Shown here: positions 17,163 through 26,782 of the stretch, one piece after another
Layout of the letters: each line of letters begins with the position of its first letter
How positions within the stretch are numbered: position 1 is the first letter of the stretch
Origin: VRUE01 sp963703335
Lineage (GTDB): Bacteria > Actinomycetota > Thermoleophilia > Solirubrobacterales > 70-9
Direction of reading: 5' to 3'
Assembly: GCA_963703335.1 (NCBI GenBank)
Contig: OY969812.1
Location: 558,001 to 622,000, forward strand
Length of the DNA: 64,000 nt
Position numbers and translations under genes: made by a program
Notes under the pieces: generated by a model
Database searches by the model: none
Told to the model about the DNA's origin: nothing
The model's input: the letters and a program-made list of their open reading frames with translations, nothing else

Positions 17163-17516
17163 CTATTCGCCGGGAGAGGGCTGCACGCAGCGCGCTATTT
17201 GCTCTACCACCCACCAAGCGCTCCAGTCATCGACCGCGTAGAGGGTCATCGCTCCCTCGCGGCGGCGTGTGAGAATCCCCGCCTTCCAAAGCAAGGCGAG
17301 GTGGTGGGATGCGTTCTGGTGAGATAGCCCGACTTGATCGGCCAGCTCCTGTACTCCAGCCTCACCGTCGTTTAGCGCCTGCAGCAATGCGATTCTCTTC
17401 GCCTTGGCCATAACCTGAAGCCGCTGCGCGGTCAGCTCTACGACGCCCTCGCAAAGGGGCTCGTGCCTAGCGCGAGCCGGCTTGCCACTCAGCGGCCGTG
17501 CGGCGCCTCTCTGCAT
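17163..17516 (-). CDS. ArsR-family winged-helix regulator
   Basis: A 117-residue protein with a full ArsR/SmtB winged helix: RIALLQALNDGEAGVQELAD, the recognition helix GLSHQNASHHLALLWKAGIL, and a wing RRREGAMTLYAV. No metal-binding CxC motif is present in the recognition helix, so a metal sensor role is unlikely. The upstream gene (17523-18152) ends 6 bp before this ORF begins, suggesting one transcript. The palindrome at 17029 in the region between it and the transfer operon is a plausible target. The true start could be downstream of the annotated ATG. Confidence 0.8.
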   Translation of the reverse strand: MQRGAARPLSGKPARARHEPLCEGVVELTAQRLQVMAKAKRIALLQALNDGEAGVQELADQVGLSHQNASHHLALLWKAGILTRRREGAMTLYAVDDWSAWWVVEQIARCVQPSPGE

Positions 17517-17522
17517 CTCGCC

Positions 17523-18152
17523 CTACAGCCCGAACTCCGCCGAGGCTCGGGAGCCATCAACGAGGCCCGCTTCGCCGCTCGGCTGGCTTGGGTGGGGTGG
17601 CTGCGCCGGCTCACTTGGCTCTGGCGGCGATTCGGGCGCGGGAGATTCAGCGGAGGGCGCCTCACTGGGCAGACTTGGCGCCGGTTCGGGCGGCGCGGGC
17701 CTTGGCGCGCCCTCACTCGCTTTTTGATGCCTTGTGGCTTTCACGTCGGCAGCCCGTTCACCCTGAATCAGTTGTCGACCTGCCTCACGGCCGTCGATCT
17801 GCCTGGGCCGCCCGGGCGCCGCTAGGTCCGTCCTTCGCACCTGCCTAGTGCCGTCAATCCGCCCCGGATTTGGCAGGGTCGGTGAATCGCCCCGATCTGG
17901 CGTAAGGACTACAAGCCATACGAAGGCCATCGCGGCGATGCCCACTGCCGTCGCCACCGCAACCACGGGACGCGTAAACAACATACTCATCCGAGGTTTC
18001 TTCTCCGCCACACGTTCCGGCTCCGTCTCGTCTCGCGCAGGCCCGGTCGATGAGTGCTTACTAGTGGGCGGTTCGGTGCCGAGGCGATTCAGCAATCCGT
18101 CCCACGGATCATCGCCATGAGGCAGTGTGGAGCCCTCGTGCTCTGTCTTCAC
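17523..18152 (-). CDS. single-pass membrane protein with Pro-rich tail ending AEFGL
   Basis: A 209-residue protein: an acidic and polar cytoplasmic N-terminus (~60 residues, HGDDPWDGLLNRLG), one membrane helix (VVAVATAVGIAAMAFVWLVV), and a long Pro/Ser/Glu-rich exported tail (PPEPAPSLPSEAPS...). The last residues are SAEFGL. The neighbouring sigma/anti-sigma protein ends AAEFGF after a similar low-complexity tail, so the two share a C-terminal tag. No enzymatic motif is seen. It may be a cofactor or anti-sigma-like partner of the neighbour; that is inference from context. Confidence 0.55.
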   Translation of the reverse strand: MKTEHEGSTLPHGDDPWDGLLNRLGTEPPTSKHSSTGPARDETEPERVAEKKPRMSMLFTRPVVAVATAVGIAAMAFVWLVVLTPDRGDSPTLPNPGRIDGTRQVRRTDLAAPGRPRQIDGREAGRQLIQGERAADVKATRHQKASEGAPRPAPPEPAPSLPSEAPSAESPAPESPPEPSEPAQPPHPSQPSGEAGLVDGSRASAEFGL

Positions 18153-18307
18153 ATCCCCTTATCCGCATGAAAGGCATGGCGCGCCACCCCTGGATCGCAA
18201 TTGAGTGCTCTTGCCCTCGAGAAAAAGGGTGGGTGGATTTGTGAATCCAGAACGCGCCGCCGCGAGACAGTCCGCGCCACAGCAAGGGCTAGACGTGCCG
18301 GTGCGGG

Positions 18308-19741
18308 TCAGAAGCCAAACTCGGCCGCCGTCGCGGCTCCAGATCGCCGTGAGGTGGTGGCGCCGCGCGAAGCGCCGACTCCTCCCCCAGAAGATGTGCC
18401 TTCCCCGCCTAGCGATCCGGTCGAGGTCGACGGAGCGATTGCGCCAGTGCCGGCGGCCTCTCCGCCGAATTCAGTCCCCACCTGGCGAGGGGAAAGCGAC
18501 GGGCGGGCAGAGGCTTCCCTGCGAGCTTCAGGCGAGGGGCGTGCCGCCGCCTTGCCTTGCCCCACCTCTCTTCCTCCTTTGCCAGTAGACGAAGGTTGGG
18601 TGACATGCATCCTCGATGGGTCCGGATCGGCCAAAGGCGCGGCCATGATCGGCTGCGAGGCTCGGGTTTGCGCAGGCTTCGCGACGTCGGCGTGACGATT
18701 CTGATCTACCAGCTGAAGCCCGCCAACGCCGGGAACTACGCCCGCAGCCAGGCAGCCGGAGGCAATCGCACCGGCAGCGCAGACCGAAAGTGCCTTTGCG
18801 CCTGAGATGCCCGCGAGCTGCCCGGCGGCGGACTCTCCGCTGCCGGGCAAGGCCGTCGCCGCCCTAATGGCGAGATCGCGCAGCCGCTCTCGAGCGGCCC
18901 GGGTTGCTCCCCCCAGCGCCTCTCCCACCTGCCCCACCACATCGAGCAACCGGGCCGCCGAAGCGGCAAAGAACCCCCCGTGCGCGTATTCGACCGCAAT
19001 GACGGCCGGGAGGCCGGAGGCGACATCGTGCAGGCGGTCCCGCATTTGCGCCGCTCCAAGGCGACAAGCACGGCAGTGGCGAAGGTGCGCCTTAACCATC
19101 GCGAGCTCCGCCTCGTCTGCTTCGCCCGCCACGTAGCGGCCCAGGTGCTCTCCCTGCATCTGGGCGCACCGCGCCCCGCTGCCAATCGCCTCGAAAGCCG
19201 CGAACGCCTTGGCGTTGGCCCGCTGCATGACCTTGCGGTAGGTGCGCGGGCTGAGCCCCGGGTTGCGGCGCAGAATCTCATCCGGCGCCAAGTTCAGTTG
19301 GTGGCGCTGGAAGAAGAGCGCCTGGTCGCGCTTGGGCAACGAGGAGATCGCCTCGCGGCCCATCGCCACCGCCTCTCGCTCCTCCGCCGCCTCTGGCGGG
19401 CTCGCCGCTCCTGCGTCGAAGCGAGAGCTCGCATCCTCCAGCGGCACCAGCTTCAGGACATTGCGGTGGCGACGTTCATCGACCAGCTTCTGGCGGCACG
19501 CCTTCTTCAGCAGGGCCACCATCTGCGCGGGCGCATAGGTCGAGCCCGTCGGATCGAACTTGCGCATGATCCGCTCCAGGGTGGCGGCGAAGATGTCCTC
19601 GGCTTCCTCCTCCCGGCAGCCAGCCCGGCGCAGTTCGGCGAGGCACCCCGCCCTCGCCGCGGCATAGATGCGGGCGTAGTAGTGGGCGGCCTCGACGCTC
19701 AGCTTGGCGTCCGCGGCGCCCTCGCGCTGGCGGCTCGCCAC
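18308..19741 (-). CDS. RNA polymerase sigma-70-like factor fused to zinc-finger anti-sigma domain and exported tail
   Basis: A 477-residue protein. Residues ~20-95 resemble sigma region 2 (EEEAEDIFAATLERIMRKFD) and ~128-185 resemble region 4 (ISSLPKRDQALFFQRHQLNL, SPRTYRKVMQRANA). A ZAS-type anti-sigma zinc finger follows, with His219-x3-Cys223-x2-Cys226 in HLRHCRACR. One membrane helix lies at ~315-343 and a Ser/Pro/Gly-rich outer tail ends AAEFGF. Sigma and anti-sigma in one chain suggests a membrane-tethered factor released by a signal, possibly proteolysis. It starts 3 bp after the upstream secreted protein's stop, so the two are likely co-transcribed. Confidence 0.7.
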   Translation of the reverse strand: MASRQREGAADAKLSVEAAHYYARIYAAARAGCLAELRRAGCREEEAEDIFAATLERIMRKFDPTGSTYAPAQMVALLKKACRQKLVDERRHRNVLKLVPLEDASSRFDAGAASPPEAAEEREAVAMGREAISSLPKRDQALFFQRHQLNLAPDEILRRNPGLSPRTYRKVMQRANAKAFAAFEAIGSGARCAQMQGEHLGRYVAGEADEAELAMVKAHLRHCRACRLGAAQMRDRLHDVASGLPAVIAVEYAHGGFFAASAARLLDVVGQVGEALGGATRAARERLRDLAIRAATALPGSGESAAGQLAGISGAKALSVCAAGAIASGCLAAGVVPGVGGLQLVDQNRHADVAKPAQTRASQPIMAAPLADPDPSRMHVTQPSSTGKGGREVGQGKAAARPSPEARREASARPSLSPRQVGTEFGGEAAGTGAIAPSTSTGSLGGEGTSSGGGVGASRGATTSRRSGAATAAEFGF

Positions 19742-19743
19742 GC

Positions 19744-22059
19744 CTAGCGCCTTCCACCGCGGGCGGGCAGCACCACCAGCCTCAACGGCTCTGAGGTCCC
19801 CTGCAGGTAGGGATAACCGCTCTGTTCGCGCACCTGCAGGCGCATCTCATAGAGCGTTGGCCTGCGGGTCAGGTTAAATCGGTAGCCGACGCTCAAGTGC
19901 CCATCGCCGCGCGTGCGGTAGCGGCGGAAGGCAAGCCATCCATTCCCACGCTTCACCTGCAAGACCCCTACGACGCGGTCGTTGTGTGGTCCGGGAATCC
20001 AGCCTTCGAAGTGGGCGACCCCCTTGTTGCGGATGACCTTCCTGCGTACTTTGAAGGAGGGCTTGACCCTGGTCGCGGCCTGCGCGCTTGCGGTGATTTC
20101 ACGATGGCCGGACCTGTAGACGGCATTCAGTTCGCGGGAGGCTCCCGCAGGTATTGCGAAGCGGTAGCCGCCATCAGCACCCGTGATCGCAATGCCGAGG
20201 AATTCCGCAGTCGGGTCGGTAATGACCCTGCTGAAAACGCACAGCGGGGCGTTCGCGACCCCGCTGCCTGCGGAGTCGGCCAGCTTCCCGCCGAGCGAAA
20301 TGCCAGTTCCCTGCGGCACGATCACGCTTGGCTTGCCATCGGGCGAAGTCGCAGCACTGAGCGTCGTGCCGCCGCCCGCCTCAGCGCGAACGCACTCATA
20401 GGAGAGAGGAGCGCTCACCGGGACGCCGACGTTCCCCTCCTCGTCAGAGAGCCATAGCTGCAGCGTGAAGCCGCCACGCTGGCGCGGCGTGTCGAGGCCC
20501 TCGATCGCCTGCAGGCCAGAGCCTTCGATCGCGGTCGCCGGCACCACCACCTCGGCGGCGCCGTTCAGAATCCGATAGTGAGCGGTGTCTATTGGAGACC
20601 CGGCGTCGGGGACGTTTCGCCAACGCACATCGAACCCATCGGAGGCCCGGCTAGCGGCCGGTGGCGTCACCGAGATGTCCTGAGGCGCCGCCGGCGGCGT
20701 CGTGTCGTGGGGAATCGCCACGGTGGTCGCGGCGCCGCTGAGGCCCACCGCATCTTCGAGCCAGACCCGTAGGCGATAGTCGCCTGGCATTGCCGGCCCT
20801 TCGATGTCAGCGAGCTGAGTTGGGTTGGTCCCGGCGAGGACCTGCTCGGGCTTAACTACATCGCCGGCTGCGTTGACTACCTCGTAGTGGACCTTTGCGA
20901 TCGGCGATCCGGAATCCGGAGGCAATGAGTACTGGGCGCCGAAGCGGTCGAGGTAGCGGGCGGGATTGGCGCTGCTGATCTGCAACCCCGCCGGCGCTCC
21001 CGGCGCGTGGTTGTCAACCCGAATCGTGCGCGAGTCGCAAGTCTGCCCGCCTGTTCCGTTTAGCCCCTGGTACTGGCCGTAGTCCTGGCTGCAAACCGAG
21101 AGGCTGTGTGAGCCATCCTCGAGGCTTGCCGTGTCGAGGACCCATGAGTGGTCGTAGGGTCCGGGCGGGCAGGGCCGGTAGCTGCGGGCGAACTCACCGT
21201 TGGTCTGCGAGCCAGTCGCGTCGCATTGGCCCATCGCCTGGTAATCGATGAGTTGGCGCTGGGCACCGTCGAGCCAGACGCGCTCGTTGCGAAGGCCAGA
21301 GCCGGAGTCGTGGACGTACCACGACATCCACTGCTGGCCCCGAACCCAGGCGCCTTGCAGCAACGGCGAGGAGGTGCTGGTCAGGTAAAGCTCGGAGTCG
21401 GAGTCGTCGCTGAGGATGAAGGCGAAGGCGTTTGCGTCGGTGGCGTTGTAGTTGGCGCGATCGCAGCCACCCGGCAGGTTGCAGATCAGCTCGAAGTAGA
21501 AGTGGTGGAAGTCCATATAGGAGCCAAAGGGCCAAAGGTGGGGGCCGAAGATGCCCGATGCGGCCCAGTCTCTTCCCGAGTTGGGGAGGCCCGCGCCCTG
21601 GTTCATCAGGACGGTGTTCTGATTGGAGAAGTCGGTCACCCAAAAGCGCGCCAGCCAGCCGGCGTTGAAGGCATTGGGCTCGCGTGTGTAACCGCCGGCT
21701 GACTTGAAGTGCACATACCAAGGGGTTTCGAAGATGATCCGCCCGTAGGCGCCCTGGCCGGCATTGCCGCTCGGTTCATGCTCTGAGATGCGCATGAAGG
21801 CCGCATCGCCGGGCGGGTCGCCCCCTGCGCCCCCACACCAGTTGTTGAAGTCGAATATCCCGCTGGGGTGCTGGGCGGTCACCGTATTGGTGGCCGTGGT
21901 GTAGGGGGGTGCGCCTGAGTTGCCTGCGCACGCCACCATCTTGAATTGGCCGGCCTGCGCTGTTGCGGCTGAGAGCACGGCGATCGCCGTGCCGAGCAGC
22001 AACGCTAGGAGGACGACGATAGTCGGCCGTTGCCCTGGCCGCTCCTCTGAGTTGTGCAT
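19744..22059 (-). CDS. large secreted multi-domain surface protein
   Basis: A 771-residue protein with a signal peptide (TIVVLLALLLGTAIAVLSAA, cleavage near AQAG) and an AAGGAG ribosome-binding site. Residues ~37-350 form a Cys/Trp/Asn-rich lectin- or hydrolase-like module with paired Cys. Two Ig/FN3-like repeats follow, each with an SGSPI-[AD]-[KT] segment (RYLDRFGAQYSLPPDSGSPI and VRWRNVPDAGSPIDTAHYRI). A carboxypeptidase-regulatory-like beta domain and a basic beta-rich end come last. No catalytic motif is evident. Position in the element's sigma-factor operon suggests a cell-surface or mating-contact role (inference). Confidence 0.65.
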   Translation of the reverse strand: MHNSEERPGQRPTIVVLLALLLGTAIAVLSAATAQAGQFKMVACAGNSGAPPYTTATNTVTAQHPSGIFDFNNWCGGAGGDPPGDAAFMRISEHEPSGNAGQGAYGRIIFETPWYVHFKSAGGYTREPNAFNAGWLARFWVTDFSNQNTVLMNQGAGLPNSGRDWAASGIFGPHLWPFGSYMDFHHFYFELICNLPGGCDRANYNATDANAFAFILSDDSDSELYLTSTSSPLLQGAWVRGQQWMSWYVHDSGSGLRNERVWLDGAQRQLIDYQAMGQCDATGSQTNGEFARSYRPCPPGPYDHSWVLDTASLEDGSHSLSVCSQDYGQYQGLNGTGGQTCDSRTIRVDNHAPGAPAGLQISSANPARYLDRFGAQYSLPPDSGSPIAKVHYEVVNAAGDVVKPEQVLAGTNPTQLADIEGPAMPGDYRLRVWLEDAVGLSGAATTVAIPHDTTPPAAPQDISVTPPAASRASDGFDVRWRNVPDAGSPIDTAHYRILNGAAEVVVPATAIEGSGLQAIEGLDTPRQRGGFTLQLWLSDEEGNVGVPVSAPLSYECVRAEAGGGTTLSAATSPDGKPSVIVPQGTGISLGGKLADSAGSGVANAPLCVFSRVITDPTAEFLGIAITGADGGYRFAIPAGASRELNAVYRSGHREITASAQAATRVKPSFKVRRKVIRNKGVAHFEGWIPGPHNDRVVGVLQVKRGNGWLAFRRYRTRGDGHLSVGYRFNLTRRPTLYEMRLQVREQSGYPYLQGTSEPLRLVVLPARGGRR

Positions 22060-22420
22060 TCCCTGCTCCTTGTCCGGATTCTTGATCGGGTCCGGGACCC
22101 TCTGAAGAAGGGCCTCCGTCTCCTATCCGGCTGAGCGGAACTCCGCGCCACCCCCCCAACAGGTGAGTGAGCCCCGATCAGTCGTAAGACGAGTCTCTAA
22201 ACAAGGATGCGAGAGCTTTGCTTCGCCCTAGCTCTCCATATATTCGTTGAGGTTTCGTGAATGAGTTAAAGGTTGAGCGCGTAGTGGGCGTATCGCCGAT
22301 GGCGAGACGATAGTTGCAAGTGCGTAAGTACGTGGCACCGGATGGCTCAATTTGGGCAGGCTGGCCAGGATCTTATGCTCCAGTGACGACGCCTCTATCG
22401 TGCATCGAGCGCGTGGATGT
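22060..22420. other. intergenic region, no gene seen
   Basis: These 361 bases separate two leftward genes. They hold the AAGGAG ribosome-binding site of the 771-residue protein and several AT-richer patches around 22180-22330. I see no ORF with coding character, no RNA gene and no strong hairpin. Confidence 0.5.
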
Positions 22421-25400
22421 CTAGCTTTGCCCCCTTGCTACCCAGAGCGACGATGGTGCTGCCAGAACAAAGGCGCCCGACAGTTCCACGTATTTGCCGC
22501 AGTATTTCGCGCTTCCTTCGAGGAATGGGATTTGGACCCCTTTGGCTTTCGCGCTCGGAGGATTGCCTCCGCTGAGTTCCAGCAGCGGTGCTTCGGCCGA
22601 GCCGTATACGCAGCGGACTCCGAAAGGGCACCCCGACCATTCGATCTGGATCCCGGAAGAGAGGCGGCCATCGCCCTTCGACGTCGATCTGACCGAGCCT
22701 TTGAGCGGAGTGCCTTTGACGACGACGCTGGTGCATGGCTGGCATTCGGTCAGTTTCATCGTTTCGACTTCCGCGGCAAGCGGATTGCCGGCCCCCGCTT
22801 TGCTCGAGGCGACGATCGTGGCCCCATAGCAGGGCTGTTCGCCGAAATTCCCCAGCCCTACACTGAGCATCCCTTGGAGTTTTGCTTCGAGTTTGGTCCC
22901 TTCGGAGTAGACGTCCGTGGACAAGCAAGGACTTGTGAACGCTTTGCAGAGCACGGTTTCAGAAGCTTCGCTGGCGTAGAGCGGTTTGGGAGCCGTCACT
23001 TCGTAGGTTGCTGTCAGTTTGATGCTTTCGCCGCAGATGAATTTGCTGCCTTCTTCGAATTTCAGGTCGACTTCGCTGGCGGCAAGGCTGGCTGTGCTAC
23101 TACCTTCAAGCGCGAGCCCGATTTCAGGAGTCCCGTAGGTGCAGGTGGCGCCGAACGGGCAGCCGGTGGCTTTGATTCCAGTGCTGCCTTTTCCGCTTTT
23201 GAGCGCGAGCGAGCCATTGCTTCCCCCTGTGCTTGCGAGGCCGGCAAGGTAAGGAAGGTTGCGTGCTTCGAGCGTTTTGCAGCCTCCGCTGGAGCAGCCC
23301 GCAACCGTCAGGGCGGTGACTTCGAGCGGCAGCGGTACCCCGGTATCGGCGGTTGATTTGCCGCTGATCGTAGATTCGCTGCATTCCTGGCTTATTGTGG
23401 GACCGGACAGTTTGAGCTTGCCCGTGCCTTTCAGTTTGGCCTGGATCAGAGTTCCCGCTGGATAGCGCTGGCCGGCAGCACATGAGGAGCCAGGGGCTTT
23501 GCAGATGGCTGTGGGCATCGGAGTTTCAAAAAGAGCTTTAGCCGTCGTGGTTCCTTCGCTGTTAGTCGCGACGATGCGCACGTGGTAGAGCGTCCCGGCC
23601 TGGAGGCCGCCGATCGTCTGGTTCACCGGCACGTCGCTTTCGCCTGTGCCGGCATCCCCGTCGGGTACAGGAGCGCTGGTGCCATAAACAAGGGTCGGCC
23701 CGTACTCGAAGTGATATTTGGACGGGAACCCCTTCGGGTTGACGGACGCACGCAGGGTAGCGCCCGTTCCCGAGACGGCTGTCGGTTCTTCGGCAGTAAC
23801 ACCGGGCCGCCAGTCCGGGGTAGTGAACTGGCGGTCCGCCCCAAACGTCGTACCCGCCACGTTAGAAGCCACAATGCGGTAGTGATACGTCGTGATGCCT
23901 TTGACGCCGATCACTTGGGCGAGGGGCACATTGCTTCGACCTGCGCCGATGCCTGCGTCAGGGATCGGCACGTTGTTGCCGTATGCTGTAGTAGTTCCCC
24001 ACTCGAAGTGGTAGCTGGTTGCGGAACCTCTTGGGTTGCTGGTGCCATTGAGTGTCGCTTTGCCTGCTGCGACTCCGCTCACTCCTTCTGTAGTGGCGAA
24101 CGGCGGGGCGGGAGGAGTGGTAAATTCTTCGTCATCAAGTGCGTAAGTCGTGCCAGCGCTATTCTGGGCACGCAGCCTAAAGTGGTAGGTCATGGCCGGT
24201 TCCAGATTCGACGCCGTGCCGCTCACGGGCACAGTAAGTACGCCTGCTCCAACCCCCCAGGATTGTGTGGAATTACCGTAGGAGGTAGCCGGCCCATAGT
24301 CAAAGACGTACGTCGTTGAGAGAGCGTGTGGGTTCACTCGACCTGTAAACGCTCCGTCTGTGGGGGAAGTAGCCCAACCTTCCTCCGTTTCAGCGTATGG
24401 CACCGTCCCAAGTCGGGGCCCAACAGTCACCCCAAGTGAGTCAGCGGCTTCCGTGACTTCCTGATAATAGCCATAGTTTGACCCACAGCCGGGATCGGGA
24501 AGCGCCACCGCCGAAATGATTCCGATCGCAACATGACCAGCAAACACTGGGCCTCCACTGTCGCCCCCCATGACACAGGTGGGTCCGAACTTAACGATGT
24601 GAAACTGGAGACCTCCATATGCATTTATCACGCCATCGAGCTCGGCCACGCTACCGCAATGCCCTCCGCTGGAAATACCCGCATAGCAGACATACTGGCC
24701 AAGATAACTAGGACTTTCAGCATCAATCGATGTTTCAAGGTCCGCCGGGGAATGGTTCCAGAATGCAACCATAGAGGGCCAGGGTTTGGTATCCCAGTAG
24801 CTACCGTTGGCGTTAATCGCAGTCCAATCCCCCCCGGGAAATACCGTCCCTTCCGCAGTTCCGATTTTCTGAATGTACTGCTCATCGGGAGTTTCCGCAT
24901 ACCAGACATAGGTTTTTGGCGGAAGCAAGACACAGTGGCCAGCCGACAGCATGAATCGATTGCCGAATTGATTCCCGATCGCCTTGAACGCCGTCGTACA
25001 TTCCGGCTCTCGGTCCTCTCCACCCGCCTGGATGCCAACCCCGCCCCTAAGAGGCCGGCTGCATAAATGTATTTCTAGTGGTTTGCACGATGTATTCGTC
25101 GCCGTCAGTTCCTCTGTCTCGACTGGATGAATATCAACCTTCACCGACGCTTCATCTGCCGCCGTTTCAACTTCTGCCGCCTGACTGGTTGTGGTGCCGT
25201 CAGCGAGCTTGACGACCATAGAATTTGATCGCGGGTCAATCGATGTTTGGATCAGGTTTTCCGCAAGCAGCCCGACCATTACGCTGTCAAACTGCTCCTG
25301 CGCTTTTTCAAGCTCCCACCAGTTATACTCGACCAATTCAGTGCGAGCGCCACCCGCGACATCAGCGCCCACAAGCACATCATGTACGGAAGTTACGTCG

Positions 25401-25774
25401 GCGTCAGGAGTAACGGGGATAACGAATTCGCCAGCCTGGTTACTGAACCAGACGCCAGCGAAGGACTTTCCCTGCGTAGTTATCAATGCTTCAACAAGAC
25501 CAGCTCCCCGGTGCTGTATGGCAAGGTTGTGTTGGGCGACCTCTGCCGTTACTCCGAAGTCGGCTATGTACTCCTCGATTTCGTACTTTTCTACCTCGGC
25601 TTCACGTTGTGATACTTGCGTGCCATCCTGCGATGCAAGCATGGCGGCACCACTCGGCGATGCGACTGCAAGAAACGTACAGAAGAAAAGACAGGGAACT
25701 GCTAGCCAGGCCGTCGCTGCACTCAAACTATGTAACCCCAACACCCGGCGCTGGAACCCTTCTGCCTCGCCCAA
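22421..25774 (-). CDS. secreted trypsin-like serine protease with FN3-like repeats and duplicated Cys-containing C-terminal domain
   Basis: A 1,117-residue protein with a TTG start at 25774 supported by GGGGAG 4 bases upstream. A signal-type helix (AWLAVPCLFFCTFLAVAS) is followed by a prodomain to ~225. The S1-type protease has His280 in LSAGHC, Asp316 in PGGDWTAI and Ser406 in MGGDSGGPV. Three ~90-residue FN3-like repeats follow at ~470-750, each with N-P-[HRK]-G-like, Y-x-F-[DE]-[YW]-G and T-Y-H-[FY]-R signatures. Two copies of a ~180-residue domain end the protein, each opening with CKA....C and containing CPFG..C.YG. Its substrate is unknown. Base composition is less GC-rich than the transfer operon. 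Confidence 0.8.
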   Translation of the reverse strand: MGEAEGFQRRVLGLHSLSAATAWLAVPCLFFCTFLAVASPSGAAMLASQDGTQVSQREAEVEKYEIEEYIADFGVTAEVAQHNLAIQHRGAGLVEALITTQGKSFAGVWFSNQAGEFVIPVTPDADVTSVHDVLVGADVAGGARTELVEYNWWELEKAQEQFDSVMVGLLAENLIQTSIDPRSNSMVVKLADGTTTSQAAEVETAADEASVKVDIHPVETEELTATNTSCKPLEIHLCSRPLRGGVGIQAGGEDREPECTTAFKAIGNQFGNRFMLSAGHCVLLPPKTYVWYAETPDEQYIQKIGTAEGTVFPGGDWTAINANGSYWDTKPWPSMVAFWNHSPADLETSIDAESPSYLGQYVCYAGISSGGHCGSVAELDGVINAYGGLQFHIVKFGPTCVMGGDSGGPVFAGHVAIGIISAVALPDPGCGSNYGYYQEVTEAADSLGVTVGPRLGTVPYAETEEGWATSPTDGAFTGRVNPHALSTTYVFDYGPATSYGNSTQSWGVGAGVLTVPVSGTASNLEPAMTYHFRLRAQNSAGTTYALDDEEFTTPPAPPFATTEGVSGVAAGKATLNGTSNPRGSATSYHFEWGTTTAYGNNVPIPDAGIGAGRSNVPLAQVIGVKGITTYHYRIVASNVAGTTFGADRQFTTPDWRPGVTAEEPTAVSGTGATLRASVNPKGFPSKYHFEYGPTLVYGTSAPVPDGDAGTGESDVPVNQTIGGLQAGTLYHVRIVATNSEGTTTAKALFETPMPTAICKAPGSSCAAGQRYPAGTLIQAKLKGTGKLKLSGPTISQECSESTISGKSTADTGVPLPLEVTALTVAGCSSGGCKTLEARNLPYLAGLASTGGSNGSLALKSGKGSTGIKATGCPFGATCTYGTPEIGLALEGSSTASLAASEVDLKFEEGSKFICGESIKLTATYEVTAPKPLYASEASETVLCKAFTSPCLSTDVYSEGTKLEAKLQGMLSVGLGNFGEQPCYGATIVASSKAGAGNPLAAEVETMKLTECQPCTSVVVKGTPLKGSVRSTSKGDGRLSSGIQIEWSGCPFGVRCVYGSAEAPLLELSGGNPPSAKAKGVQIPFLEGSAKYCGKYVELSGAFVLAAPSSLWVARGQS

Positions 25775-26014
25775 TGGTCTCCCCTGCTCTTTCGGTTATG
25801 CCGACGTCCGCCAGCAAGTGTGTACGCAGTGGCTAGCCTATGCCGTCTATTCCAGCCGAGCATCAGTAATACTCGTACAAACATCCTTGTAGTAAAACTA
25901 GGTAGCCCTGTCGCTCCTCAACTCCAGTCCCACCACAAGAGGAATAGGGATACTGTGGCTATGGCCGGCCCCTCAGAGTCGGCTCGGTACAAGGGTGTGC
26001 AACGATTTACGGCC

Positions 26015-26782
26015 TCAGGATGATGCTTGCGAGGGACCCTGGACAAGGCGGAGCGGGGATCTACTTCCATCGAAGAGGAGGAGTCGTCCGATGGGGCGCT
26101 TGAGAGTTACATGATCTCTAAGAGTCACGCTCTTACCAACGCAACTGGGCGATGGTTCGCCTGAATTGACCGTACCTACCAGCAGCAATGGGGCAGGAAA
26201 CCTCACTAGAGCTGTAACAACGGCTGACCCAACACCTCGCGCTCCCTTACGGGGACGTTCGCGAACGATGATGCGGTCCATCCTAGGGAGGGGTTCCCCA
26301 TAGCAGTAGTGACTTTGAACCAGAAGCTTTAGTTCTTTGTCCAGCGGAGATTTCGCATGGACACAGCAGGCGACCCGCCAACTAGCGGCTTCAACTCTAG
26401 GAGGACCCTGGACCAACGCCCACGCCGTTTCCACCGGAACCGCATTCGAAGCTGCCGGGAGACTTGCGCCGCTTGGGTTTACGGCGATAACTTGGACCCG
26501 AATAGTACTTCCGACGTTGCCAGGTACAATCGCATAAGTGGATTGTTGCGTGAAGCCGCTTTGAGAGTAGCACGCATTTCCTGCAAGGTCGCAGAGTTCC
26601 CAGTGGTACTGAAATTCACCCGGATTTTCCGTCCATTCGCCTGGTGATGCGGTGAGTGTTTGGCCGACCTTGGCCATGCCCAGTATCGTGGGAGCAGCCG
26701 TATTGAGCGGTACTTGTGCCGACGATGCTGAAGCTTGGATACAGAGAAAAGACAGTGCCAAAAGGGTGGCTGTCAAAACCAC
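26015..26782 (-). CDS. secreted protein with one Ig-like domain
   Basis: A 255-residue protein with an N-terminal hydrophobic export segment (TATLLALSFLCIQASASSAQ). Residues ~28-115 are the bacterial Ig-like module common in actinobacterial surface proteins: PTILGMAKVGQTLTASPGEW, then YHWELCDLAGNAC with a Cys pair, then IRVQVIAVNPSGAS. The remaining ~140 residues have four Cys and strand-like segments but no recognised family. The start may lie upstream of the annotated Met. It is a stand-alone leftward gene. Confidence 0.6.
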   Translation of the reverse strand: MVLTATLLALSFLCIQASASSAQVPLNTAAPTILGMAKVGQTLTASPGEWTENPGEFQYHWELCDLAGNACYSQSGFTQQSTYAIVPGNVGSTIRVQVIAVNPSGASLPAASNAVPVETAWALVQGPPRVEAASWRVACCVHAKSPLDKELKLLVQSHYCYGEPLPRMDRIIVRERPRKGARGVGSAVVTALVRFPAPLLLVGTVNSGEPSPSCVGKSVTLRDHVTLKRPIGRLLLFDGSRSPLRLVQGPSQASS

